From positions 124,001 through 188,000 of the forward strand of contig OZ176050.1 of NCBI GenBank assembly GCA_964247055.1: DNA of 64,000 nt, given 5' to 3'. A model generated the notes under the pieces. That model saw only the letters and a list, made by a program, of their open reading frames with translations, searched no databases and was not told the origin of the DNA. The position numbers and the translations under genes are program-made. Shown piece after piece: positions 12,301-23,670 of the stretch (within the stretch, counting starts at the first letter, position 1; the number at the start of each line of letters is the position of its first letter). The DNA comes from Paragordius varius. Lineage: Eukaryota > Nematomorpha.

Positions 12301-13686
12301 AAAATGGCTACCTAAAATCCAAATTTGATCAGGTGATGTCACCATAATTTTTTTTGGGTAGCCCTATGGTAGTTCCATCATCACCCCAAATATTTTCGAG
12401 ATCGGACTATAAATGTAATTTTTATGAATTTTTTAAATATTTAAAAAATTTATTTTATGCGATATTAAAAATAAAAATGGCTACCTAAAATCCAAATTTG
12501 ATCAGGTGATGTCACCATAATTTTTTTTGGGTAGCCCTATGGTAGTTCCATCATCACCCCAAATATTTTGGGGATCGGACTATAAATGTAATTTTTATGA
12601 ATTTTTTAAATATTTAAAAAATTTATTTTATACTATTTTAAAAATAAAAATAACTACCTAAAATCCAAATTTGATCAGGTGATGTCACTATAATTTTTTT
12701 TGGGTAGCCCTATGGTAGTTCCATCATCACCCCAAATATTTTGGGGATCGGACTATAAATGTAATTTTTATAAATTTTTTAAATATTTAAAAAATTTATT
12801 TTATACGATTTTAAAAATAAAAATGGCTACCTAAAATCCAAATTTGATCAGGTGATGTCACTATAATTTTTTTTGGGTGGCCCTATGGTAGTTCCATCAT
12901 CACGCCAAATATTGTCGAGATCGGAGTATAAATGTAATTTTTATGAATTTTTTAAATATTTCAAAAATTTATTTTATACGATTTTAAAAATAAAAATGGC
13001 TACCTAAAATCCAAATTTGATCAGGTGATGTCACCATAATTTTTTTTGGGTAGCCCTATGGTAGTTCCATCATCACCCCAAATATTTTGGGGATCGGACT
13101 ATAAATGTAATTTTTATGAATTTTTTAAATATTTAAAAAATTTATTTTATACGATTTTAAAAATAAAAATGGCTACCTAAAATCCAAATTTGATCAGGTG
13201 ATGTCACTATAATTTTTTTTGGGTGGCCCTATGGTAGTTCCATCATCACGCCAAATATTGTCGAGATCGGAGTATAAATGTAATTTTTATGAATTTTTTA
13301 AATATTTCAAAAATTTATTTTATACGATTTTAAAAATAAAAATGGCTACCTAAAATCCAAATTTGATCAGGTGATGTCACCATAATTTTTTTTGGGTAGC
13401 CCTATGGTAGTTCCATCATCACCCCAAATATTGTCGAGATCGGAGTATAAATGTAATTTTTATGAATTTTTTAAATATTTAAATTTATTTTATACGATTT
13501 TAAAAATAAAAATGGCTACCTAAAATCCAAATTTGATCAGGTGATGTTACCATAATTTTTTTTGGGTAGCCCTATGGTAGTTCCATCATCACCCCAAATA
13601 TTTTCGAGATCGGAGTATAAATGTAATTTTTTTGAATTTTTTAAATATTTAAAAAATTTATTTTATACGATTTTAAAAATAAAAAT

Positions 13687-13744
13687 GGCTACCTAAAATC
13701 CAAATTTGATCAGGTGATGTCACCATAATTTTTTTTGGGTAGCC
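13687..13744. repeat. Nested inverted repeat in the mixed-composition part of the monomer
   Basis: GGCTACC at the left faces its reverse complement GGTAGCC at the right, giving 7-bp arms. Between them lies a second dyad, GGTGA and TCACC separated by TG, with 5-bp arms. Their centres differ by about 3 bp, so the two are nearly but not exactly concentric. A single strand or a transcript could fold into a stem with an inner hairpin. Many monomers keep both dyads. Variants such as GTCGCC, GTGACC, GTTACC and GTCTCT break the inner one, and AGGTAGGCC or TCTGAGCCC alters the outer one. The dyads are read directly; folding is inferred. This is one example; the same arrangement repeats along the window. 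Confidence 0.8.
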
Positions 13745-13764
13745 CTATGGTAGTTCCATCATCA

Positions 13765-13781
13765 CCCCAAATATTTTGGGG
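13765..13781. repeat. CCCCAAA-TAT-TTTGGGG dyad
   Basis: Perfect 7-bp inverted repeat with a 3-bp spacer. It is intact only in monomers with the TTTTGGGG state. In TTTTCGAG, TTGTCGAG, TTTTTGAG and TTTCCGAG monomers the right arm is changed, and the left arm (CCCC, CTTC, CCCT, CCCG) has not changed in a matching way, so those variants are not compensated stems. Whether the intact dyad binds a protein cannot be told from sequence. Confidence 0.85.
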
Positions 13782-13807
13782 ATCGGACTATAAATGTAAT
13801 TTTTATG

Positions 13808-13831
13808 AATTTTTTAAATATTTAAAAAATT
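13808..13831. repeat. 24-bp perfect A/T palindrome
   Basis: The half AATTTTTTAAAT is followed directly by its reverse complement ATTTAAAAAATT with no spacer. Including the flanking ATG and TAT it becomes a 30-bp near-palindrome with a single mismatched pair. It occurs in most monomers. Known variants: loss of TTT (near 15,541, 15,714, 16,400, 23,315), loss of three bases giving AAATTAAAAAA (34,551, 35,581, 36,095, 38,164, 41,786), A to T at the centre (AAATTTTTAAA), and T to G in the right arm (AAATATTGAAAAAA). A spacer-free A/T palindrome is the easiest kind to extrude as a cruciform; that behaviour is inferred. Confidence 0.9.
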
Positions 13832-13999
13832 TATTTTATACGATTTTAAAAATAAAAATGGCTACCTAAAATCCAAATTTGATCAGGTGATGTCACCATA
13901 ATTTTTTTTGCGTAGCCCTATGGTAGTTCCATCATCACCCCAAATATTTTGGGGATCGGACTATAAATGTAATTTTTATGAATTTTTTAAATATTTAAA

Positions 14000-16900
14000 A
14001 AATTTATTTTATACGATTTTAAAAATAAAAATGGCTACCTAAAATCCAAATTTGATCAGGTGATGTCACTATAATTTTTTTTGGGTAGCCCTATGGTAGT
14101 TCCATCATCACCCCAAATATTTTGGGGATCGGACTATAAATGTAATTTTTATGAATTTTTTAAATATTTAAAAAATTTATTTTATACGATATTAAAAATA
14201 AAAATGGCTACCTAAAATCCAAATTTGATAAGGTGATGTCTCTATAATTTTTTTGGGTAGCCCTATGGTAGTTCCATCATCACCCCAAATATTTTCGAGA
14301 TCGGAGTATAAATGTAATTTTTTTGAATTTTTTAAATATCTAATAAATTTATTTTATACGATTTTAAAAATAAAAATGGCTACCTAAAATCCAAATTTGA
14401 TCAGGTGATGTCGCCATAATTTTTTTTGGGTAGCCCTATGGTAGTTCCATCATCACCCCAAATATTTTGGGGATCGGACTATAAATGTAATTTTTATGAA
14501 TTTTTTAAATATTTAAAAAATTTATTTTATACGATTTTAAAAATAAAAATGGCTACCTAAAATCCAAATTTGATCAGGTGATGTCACTATAATTTTTTTT
14601 GGGTAGCCCTATGGTAGTTCCATCATCACCCCAAATATTGTCGAGATCGGAGTATAAATGTAATTTTTATGAATTTTTTAAATATTTAAAAAATTTATTT
14701 TATACGATTTTAAAAATAAAAATGGCTACCTAAAATCCAAATTTGATCAGGTGATGTCACCATAATTTTTTTTGGGTAGCCCTATGGTAGTTCCATCATC
14801 ACCCCAAATATTTTCGAGATCGGAGTATAAATGTAATTTTTTTGAATTTTTTAAATATTTAAAAAATTTATTTTATACGATTTTAAAAATAAAAATGGCT
14901 ACCTAAAATCCAAATTTAATCAGGTGATGTCACCATAATTTTTTTTGGGTAGCCCTATGGTAGTTCCATCATCACCCCAAATATTTTCGAGATCGGAGTA
15001 TAAATGTAATTTTTATGAATTTTTTAAATATTTAAAAAATTTATTTTATACGATTTTAAAAATAAAAATGGCTACCTAAAATCCAAATTTGATCAGGTGA
15101 TGTCACCATAATTTTTTTTGGGTAGCCCTATGGTAGTTCCATCATCACCCCAAATATTTTGGGGATCGGACTATAAATGTAATTTTTATGAATTTTTTAA
15201 ATATTTAAAAAATTTATTTTATACGATTTTAAAAATATAAATGGCTACCTAAAATCCAAATTTGATCAGGTGATGTCACCATAATTTTTTTTGCGTAGCC
15301 CTATGGTAGTTCCATCATCACCCCAAATATTTTGGGGATCGGACTATAAATGTAATTTTTATGAATTTTTTAAATATTTAAAAAATTTATTTTATACGAT
15401 ATTAAAAATAAAAATGGCTACCTAAAATCCAAATTTGATCAGGTGATGTCACCATAATTTTTTTTGGGTAGCCTATGGTAGTTCCATCATCACCCCAAAT
15501 ATTTTGGGGATCGGACTATAAATGTAATTTTTATGAATTTTTTAAATAAAAAAATTTATTTTATACGATTTTAAAAATAAAAATGGCTACCTAAAATCCA
15601 AATTTGATCAGGTGATGTCACTATAATTTTTTTTGGGTAGCCCTATGGTAGTTCCATCATCACCCCAAATATTTTGGGGATCGGACTATAAATGTAATTT
15701 TTATGAATTTTTTAAATAAAAAAATTTATTTTATACGATTTTAAAAATAAAAATGGCTACCTAAAATCCAAATTTGATCAGGTGATGTCACTATAATTTT
15801 TTTTGGGTAGCCCTATGGTAGTTCCATCATCACCCCAAATATTTTGGGGATCGGACTATAAATGTAATTTTTATGAATTTTTTAAATATTTAAAAAATTT
15901 ATTTTATACGATATTAAAAATAAAAATGGCTACCTAAAATCCAAATTTGATAAGGTGATGTCTCTATAATTTTTTTTGGGTAGCCCTATGGTAGTTCCAT
16001 CATCACCCCAAATATTTTCGAGATCGGAGTATAAATGTAATTTTTTTGAATTTTTTAAATATTTAAAAAATTTATTTTATACGATTTTAAAAATAAAAAT
16101 GGCTACCTAAAATCCAAATTTAATCAGGTGATGTCACCATAATTTTTTTTGGGTAGCCCTATGGTAGTTCCATCATCACCCCAAATATTTTCGAGATCGG
16201 AGTATAAATGTAATTTTTATGAATTTTTTAAATATTTAAAAAATTTATTTTATACGATATTAAAAATAAAAATGGCTACCTAAAATCCAAATTTGATCAG
16301 GTGATGTCACCATAATTTTTTTTGGGTAGCCTATGGTAGTTCCATCATCACCCCAAATATTTTGGGGATCGGACTATAAATGTAATTTTTATGAATTTTT
16401 TAAATAAAAAAATTTATTTTATACGATTTTAAAAATAAAAATGGCTACCTAAAATCCAAATTTGATCAGGTGATGTCACTATAATTTTTTTTGGGTAGCC
16501 CTATGGTAGTTCCATCATCACCCCAAATATTTTGGGGATCGGACTATAAATGTAATTTTTATGAATTTTTTAAATATTTAAAAAATTTATTTTATACGAT
16601 ATTAAAAATAAAAATGGCTACCTAAAATCCAAATTTGATAAGGTGATGTCTCTATAATTTTTTTGGGTAGCCCTATGGTAGTTCCATCATCACCCCAAAT
16701 ATTTTCGAGATCGGAGTATAAATGTAATTTTTTTGAATTTTTTAAATATCTAATAAATTTATTTTATACGATTTTAAAAATAAAAATGGCTACCTAAAAT
16801 CCAAATTTGATCAGGTGATGTCGCCATAATTTTTTTTGGGTAGCCCTATGGTAGTTCCATCATCACCCCAAATATTTTGGGGATCGGACTATAAATGTAA

Positions 16901-17470
16901 TTTTTATGAATTTTTTAAATATTTAAAAAATTTATTTTATACGATTTTAAAAATAAAAATGGCTACCTAAAATCCAAATTTGATCAGGTGATGTCACTAT
17001 AATTTTTTTTGGGTAGCCCTATGGTAGTTCCATCATCACCCCAAATATTGTCGAGATCGGAGTATAAATGTAATTTTTATGAATTTTTTAAATATTTAAA
17101 AAATTTATTTTATACGATTTTAAAAATAAAAATGGCTACCTAAAATCCAAATTTGATCAGGTGATGTCACCATAATTTTTTTTGGGTAGCCCTATGGTAG
17201 TTCCATCATCACCCCAAATATTTTCGAGATCGGAGTATAAATGTAATTTTTTTGAATTTTTTAAATATTTAAAAAATTTATTTTATACGATTTTAAAAAT
17301 AAAAATGGCTACCTAAAATCCAAATTTAATCAGGTGATGTCACCATAATTTTTTTTGGGTAGCCCTATGGTAGTTCCATCATCACCCCAAATATTTTCGA
17401 GATCGGAGTATAAATGTAATTTTTATGAATTTTTTAAATATTTAAAAAATTTATTTTATACGATTTTAAA
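14000..17470 (+). repeat. 2,410-bp offset duplication (14 monomers) with TTT-loss monomers
   Basis: About 14,000-15,060 recurs at about 16,410-17,470. Markers at constant offset 2,410: GATAAGGTGATGTCTCT followed by AAATATCTAATAAATTT (TTTAAATATC at 14,331 and 16,741), and CAAATTTAATCAGG (14,911 and 17,321). Between the copies are monomers that lost TTT from the A/T palindrome (AAATAAAAAAATTT near 15,541 and 15,714, a one-monomer reiteration). GTAGCCTATGG, with one C lost, is at about 15,470 and 16,328. The AAATATCTAATAAATTT monomer returns at 19,679 and 21,061. No genes. Confidence 0.8.
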
Positions 17471-20400
17471 AATAAAAATGGCTACCTAAAATCCAAATTT
17501 GATCAGGTGATGTCACTATAATTTTTTTTGGGTAGCCCTATGGTAATTCCATCATCACTTCAAATATTTTCGAGATCGGAGTATAAATGTAATTTTTATG
17601 AATTTTTTAAATATTTAAAAAATTTATTTTATACGATTTTAAAAATAAAAATGGCTACCTAAAATCCATATTTGATCAGGTGATGTCGCCATAATTTTTT
17701 TAGGTAGGCCTATGATAGTTCCATCATCACCCTAAATATTGTCGAGATCGGACTATAAATGTAATTTTTATGAATTTTTTAAATATTGAAAAAATTTATT
17801 TTATACGATATTAAAAATAAAAATGGCTACCTAAAATCCAAATTTGATCAGGTGATGTCACCATAATTTTTTTTGGGTAGCCCTATGGTAATTCCATCAT
17901 CACTTCAAATATTTTCGAGATCGGAGTATAAATGTAATTTCTATGAATTTTTTAAATATTTAAAAAATTTATTTTATACGATTTTAAAAATAAAAATGGC
18001 TACCTAAAATCCAAATTTGATCAGGTGATGTCACCATAATTTTTTTTGGGTAGCCCTATGGTAGTTCCATCATCACTTCAAATATTTTCGAGATCGGAGT
18101 ATAAATGTAATTTTTATGAATTTTTTAAATATTTAAAAAATTTATTTTATACGATTTTAAAAATAAAAATGGCTACCTAAAATCCAAATTTGATCAGGTG
18201 ATGTCACTATAATTTTTTTTGGGTAGCCCTATGGTAGTTCCATCATCACCCCAAATATTTTGGGGATCGGACTATAAATGTAATTTTTATGAATTTTTTA
18301 AATATTTAAAAAATTTATTTTATACGATATTAAAAATAAAAATGGCTACCTAAAATCCAAATTTGATCAGGTGATGTCACCATAATTTTTTTTGGGTAGC
18401 CCTATGGTAGTTCCATCATCACCCCAAATATTTTGGGGATCGGACTATAAATGTAATTTTTATGAATTTTTTAAATATTTAAAAAATTTATTTTATACGA
18501 TTTTAAAAATAAAAATGGCTACCTAAAATCCAAATTTGATCAGGTGATGTCACTATAATTTTTTTTGGGTAGCCCTATGGTAGTTCCATCATCACCCCAA
18601 ATATTTTCGAGATCGGAGTATAAATGTAATTTCTATGAATTTTTTAAATATTTAAAAAATTTATTTTATACGATTTTAAAAATAAAAATGGCTACCTAAA
18701 ATCCAAATTTGATCAGGTGATGTCACCATAATTTTTTTTGGGTAGCCCTATGGTAGTTCCATCATCACTTCAAATATTTTCGAGATCGGAGTATAAATGT
18801 AATTTTTATGAATTTTTTAAATATTTAAAAAATTTATTTTATACGATTTTAAAAATAAAAATGGCTACCTAAAATCCAAATTTGATCAGGTGATGTCACT
18901 ATAATTTTTTTTGGGTAGCCCTATGGTAGTTCCATCATCACCCCAAATATTTTCGAGATCGGAGTATAAATGTAATTTTTATGAATTTTTTAAATATTTA
19001 AAAAATTTATTTTATACGATTTTAAAAATAAAAATGGCTACCTAAAATCCAAATTTGATCAGGTGATGTCACCATAATTTTTTTTGGGTAGCCCTATGGT
19101 AGTTCCATCATCACCCCAAATATTTTGGGGATCGGACTATAAATGTAATTTTTATGAATTTTTTAAATATTTAAAAAATTTATTTTATACGATTTTAAAA
19201 ATATAAATGGCTACCTAAAATCCAAATTTGATCAGGTGATGTCACCATAATTTTTTTTGCGTAGCCCTATGGTAGTTCCATCATCACCCCAAATATTTTG
19301 GGGATCGGACTATAAATGTAATTTTTATGAATTTTTTAAATATTTAAAAAATTTATTTTATACGATATTAAAAATAAAAATGGCTACCTAAAATCCAAAT
19401 TTGATCAGGTGATGTCACCATAATTTTTTTTGGGTAGCCTATGGTAGTTCCATCATCACCCCAAATATTTTGGGGATCGGACTATAAATGTAATTTTTAT
19501 GAATTTTTTAAATATTTAAAAAATTTATTTTATACGATTTTAAAAATAAAAATGGCTACCTAAAATCCAAATTTGATAAGGTGATGTCTCTATAATTTTT
19601 TTGGGTAGCCCTATGGTAGTTCCATCATCACCCCAAATATTTTCGAGATCGGAGTATAAATGTAATTTTTTTGAATTTTTTAAATATCTAATAAATTTAT
19701 TTTATACGATTTTAAAAATAAAAATGGCTACCTAAAATCCAAATTTGATCAGGTGATGTCACTATAATTTTTTTTGGGTAGCCCTATGGTAGTTCCATCA
19801 TCACCCCAAATATTGTCGAGATCGGAGTATAAATGTAATTTTTATGAATTTTTTAAATATTTAAAAAATTTATTTTATACGATTTTAAAAATAAAAATGG
19901 CTACCTAAAATCCAAATTTGATCAGGTGATGTCACCATAATTTTTTTTGGGTAGCCCTATGGTAGTTCCATCATCACCCCAAATATTTTCGAGATCGGAG
20001 TATAAATGTAATTTTTTTGAATTTTTTAAATATTTAAAAAATTTATTTTATACGATTTTAAAAATAAAAATGGCTACCTAAAATCCAAATTTAATCAGGT
20101 GATGTCACCATAATTTTTTTTGGGTAGCCCTATGGTAGTTCCATCATCACCCCAAATATTTTCGAGATCGGAGTATAAATGTAATTTTTATGAATTTTTT
20201 AAATATTTAAAAAATTTATTTTATACGATTTTAAAAATAAAAATGGCTACCTAAAATCCAAATTTGATCAGGTGATGTCACCATAATTTTTTTTGGGTAG
20301 CCCTATGGTAGTTCCATCATCACCCCAAATATTTTGGGGATCGGACTATAAATGTAATTTTTATGAATTTTTTAAATATTTAAAAAATTTATTTTATACG

Positions 20401-23400
20401 ATTTTAAAAATATAAATGGCTACCTAAAATCCAAATTTGATCAGGTGATGTCACCATAATTTTTTTTGCGTAGCCCTATGGTAGTTCCATCATCACCCCA
20501 AATATTTTGGGGATCGGACTATAAATGTAATTTTTATGAATTTTTTAAATATTTAAAAAATTTATTTTATACGATATTAAAAATAAAAATGGCTACCTAA
20601 AATCCAAATTTGATCAGGTGATGTCACCATAATTTTTTTTGGGTAGCCTATGGTAGTTCCATCATCACCCCAAATATTTTGGGGATCGGACTATAAATGT
20701 AATTTTTATGAATTTTTTAAATATTTAAAAAATTTATTTTATACGATTTTAAAAATAAAAATGGCTACCTAAAATCCAAATTTGATCAGGTGATGTCACT
20801 ATAATTTTTTTTGGGTAGCCCTATGGTAGTTCCATCATCACCCCAAATATTTTGGGGATCGGACTATAAATGTAATTTTTATGAATTTTTTAAATATTTA
20901 AAAAATTTATTTTATACGATATTAAAAATAAAAATGGCTACCTAAAATCCAAATTTGATAAGGTGATGTCTCTATAATTTTTTTGGGTAGCCCTATGGTA
21001 GTTCCATCATCACCCCAAATATTTTCGAGATCGGAGTATAAATGTAATTTTTTTGAATTTTTTAAATATCTAATAAATTTATTTTATACGATTTTAAAAA
21101 TAAAAATGGCTACCTAAAATCCAAATTTGATCAGGTGATGTCGCCATAATTTTTTTAGGTAGGCCTATGATAGTTCCATCATCACCCTAAATATTGTCGA
21201 GATCGGACTATAAATGTAATTTTTATGAATTTTTTAAATATTGAAAAAATTTATTTTATACGATATTAAAAATAAAAATGGCTACCTAAAATCCAAATTT
21301 GATCAGGTGATGTCACCATAATTTTTTTTGGGTAGCCCTATGGTAATTCCATCATCACTTCAAATATTTTCGAGATCGGAGTATAAATGTAATTTCTATG
21401 AATTTTTTAAATATTTAAAAAATTTATTTTATACGATTTTAAAAATAAAAATGGCTACCTAAAATCCAAATTTGATCAGGTGATGTCACCATAATTTTTT
21501 TTGGGTAGCCCTATGGTAGTTCCATCATCACTTCAAATATTTTCGAGATCGGAGTATAAATGTAATTTTTATGAATTTTTTAAATATTTAAAAAATTTAT
21601 TTTATACGATTTTAAAAATAAAAATGGCTACCTAAAATCCAAATTTGATCAGGTGATGTCACTATAATTTTTTTTGGGTAGCCCTATGGTAGTTCCATCA
21701 TCACCCCAAATATTTTGGGGATCGGACTATAAATGTAATTTTTATGAATTTTTTAAATATTTAAAAAATTTATTTTATACGATATTAAAAATAAAAATGG
21801 CTACCTAAAATCCAAATTTGATCAGGTGATGTCACCATAATTTTTTTTGGGTAGCCCTATGGTAGTTCCATCATCACCCCAAATATTTTCGAGATCAGAG
21901 TATAAATGTAATTTTTATGAATTTTTTAAATATTTAAAAAATTTATTTTATACGATTTTAAAAATAAAAATGGCTATCCTAAAATCCAAATTTGATCAGG
22001 TGATGTCACTATAATTTTTTTGGGTAGCCCTATGGTAGTTCCATCATCACCCCAAATATTTTCGAGATCGGAGTATAAATGTAATTTTTATGAATTTTTT
22101 AAATATTTAAAAAATTTATTTTATACGATTTTAAAAATAAAAATGGCTACCTAAAATCCAAATTTGATCAGGTGATGTCACCATAATTTTTTTTGGGTAG
22201 CCCTATGGTAGTTCCATCATCACCCCAAATATTTTCGAGATCGGAGTATAAATGTATTTTTTATGAATTTTTTAAATATTTAAAAAATTTATTTTATACG
22301 ATTTTAAAAATAAAAATGGCTACCTAAAATCCAAATTTGATCAGGTGATGTCACCATAATTTTTTTTGGGTAGCCCTATGGTAGTTCCATCATCACCCCA
22401 AATATTGTCGAGATCGGAGTATAAATGTAATTTTTTTGAATTTTTTAAATATTTAAAAAATTTATTTTATACGATTTTAAAAATAAAAATGGCTACCTAA
22501 AATCCAAATTTGATCAGGTGATGTCGCCATAATTTTTTTTGGGTAGCCCTATGGTAGTTCCATCATCACCCCAAATATTTTGGGGATCGGACTATAAATG
22601 TAATTTTTATGAAGTTTTTAAATAATTAAAAAATTTATTTTATACGATTTTAAAAATAAAAATGGCTACCTAAAATCCAAATTTGATCAGGTGATGTCAC
22701 CATAATTTTTTTTGGGTAGCCCTATGGTAGTTCCATCATCACCCCAAATATTTTCGAGATCGGAGTATAAATGTAATTTTTATGAATTTTTTAAATATTT
22801 AAAAAACTTATTTTATACGATTTTAAAAATAAAAATGGCTACCTAAAATCCAAATTTGATCAGGTGATGTCACTATAATTTTTTTTGGGTAGCCCTATGG
22901 TAATTCCATCATCACTTCAAATATTTTCGAGATCGGAGTATAAATGTAATTTTTATGAATTTTTTAAATATTTAAAAAATTTATTTTATACGATTTTAAA
23001 AATAAAAATGGCTACCTAAAATCCAAATTTGATCAGGTGATGTCACCATAATTTTTTTTGCGTAGCCCTATGGTAGTTCCATCATCACCCCAAATATTTT
23101 GGGGATCGGACTATAAATGTAATTTTTATGAATTTTTTAAATATTTAAAAAATTTATTTTATACGATATTAAAAATAAAAATGGCTACCTAAAATCCAAA
23201 TTTGATCAGGTGATGTCACCATAATTTTTTTTTGGGTAGCCCTATGGTAGTTCCATCATCACCCCAAATATTTTGGGGATCGGACTATAAATGTAATTTT
23301 TATGAATTTTTTAAATAAAAAAATTTATTTTATACGATTTTAAAAATAAAAATGGCTACCTAAAATCCAAATTTGATCAGGTGATGTCACTATAATTTTT

Positions 23401-23670
23401 TTTGGGTAGCCCTATGGTAGTTCCATCATCACCCCAAATATTTTGGGGATCGGACTATAAATGTAATTTTTATGAATTTTTTAAATATTTAAAAAATTTA
23501 TTTTATACGATTTTAAAAATAAAAATGGCTACCTAAAATCCAAATTTGATCAGGTGATGTCACTATAATTTTTTTTGGGTAGCCCTATGGTAATTCCATT
23601 ATCACTTCAAATATTTTCGAGATCGGAGTATAAATGTAATTTTTATGAAATTTTTAAATATTTAAAAAAT
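17470..23670 (+). repeat. Satellite block with recurring AGGTAGGCC module
   Basis: A module of about five monomers starts at AGGTAGGCC (17,702 and 21,157): AGGTAGGCC with CCCTAAATATTGTCGAG and AAATATTGAAAAAA; CACTTCAAAT with TTTCTATGAA; CACTTCAAAT with TTTTATGAA; CACTATAA with TTTTGGGG and ACGATATTA. The two copies are 3,455 bp apart. Between them, 19.2-19.7 kb and 20.4-21.1 kb share ATAAATGGC, GCGTAGCC and GTAGCCTATGG at an offset of about 1,209 bp, then TTTAAATATC at 1,382 bp because one monomer was gained. GCGTAGCC is last seen at about 23,050. No genes. Confidence 0.75.

Larger units (their letters stand above)
13685..13857 (+). repeat. Representative consensus monomer (173 bp)
   Basis: This copy carries the commonest state at almost every variable position, so I use it as the reference. 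It holds 46 G/C in 173 bases (27%). Forty-two of these lie in the first 110 bases and only four in the last 63, so the unit is sharply two-part. Landmarks by monomer position: TGATCA 23-28, GGTGATGTCACC 29-40, eight T 45-52, GGGTAGCCC 53-61, CCATCATCACCCC 72-84, GGATCGG 96-102, TATAAA 105-110, A/T palindrome 124-147, TACGAT 155-160. Main variable sites: C/T after GTCA; T-run length; GGTAGTT versus GGTAATT; CCCC versus CTTC, CCCT or CCCG; TTTTGGGG versus TTTTCGAG, TTGTCGAG, TTTTTGAG or TTTCCGAG; GGAC versus GGAG; TATGAATT, TTTGAATT, CTATGAATT or AGGAATT. Confidence 0.9.
12300..14000 (+). repeat. Satellite block with a 346-bp dimer duplication
   Basis: About ten monomers. A dimer is repeated: GGGTGGCCC (12,875 and 13,221) and AAATATTTCAAAAA (near 12,956 and 13,302) share a 346-bp offset. 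The duplicated stretch is about 12,830-13,520. CACGCCAAAT is last seen here (13,249). Other oddities are ATAACTACC near 12,650, TATGCGATATT near 12,460 and GATGTTACC near 13,545. No gene. Confidence 0.8.

Noticed and set aside
13687-13744. Rho-independent terminator or tRNA-like fold from the nested dyad followed by T-runs
   Set aside because: The T-run lies between the arms rather than after the stem, the context is eukaryotic satellite, and there are no tRNA A or B box motifs or anticodon arm.
13765-13790. CENP-B box-like TTCGAGATCGG in TTTTCGAG monomers
   Set aside because: The known box needs TTCG, then A four bases on, then CGGG. Here CGG follows too early and CGGG is missing, so it is not a match.
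13808-13831. Yeast-type replication origin consensus in the A/T palindrome
   Set aside because: TTTTAAATATT lacks the required pyrimidine-purine step of WTTTAYRTTTW. AT-rich words are expected by chance here.
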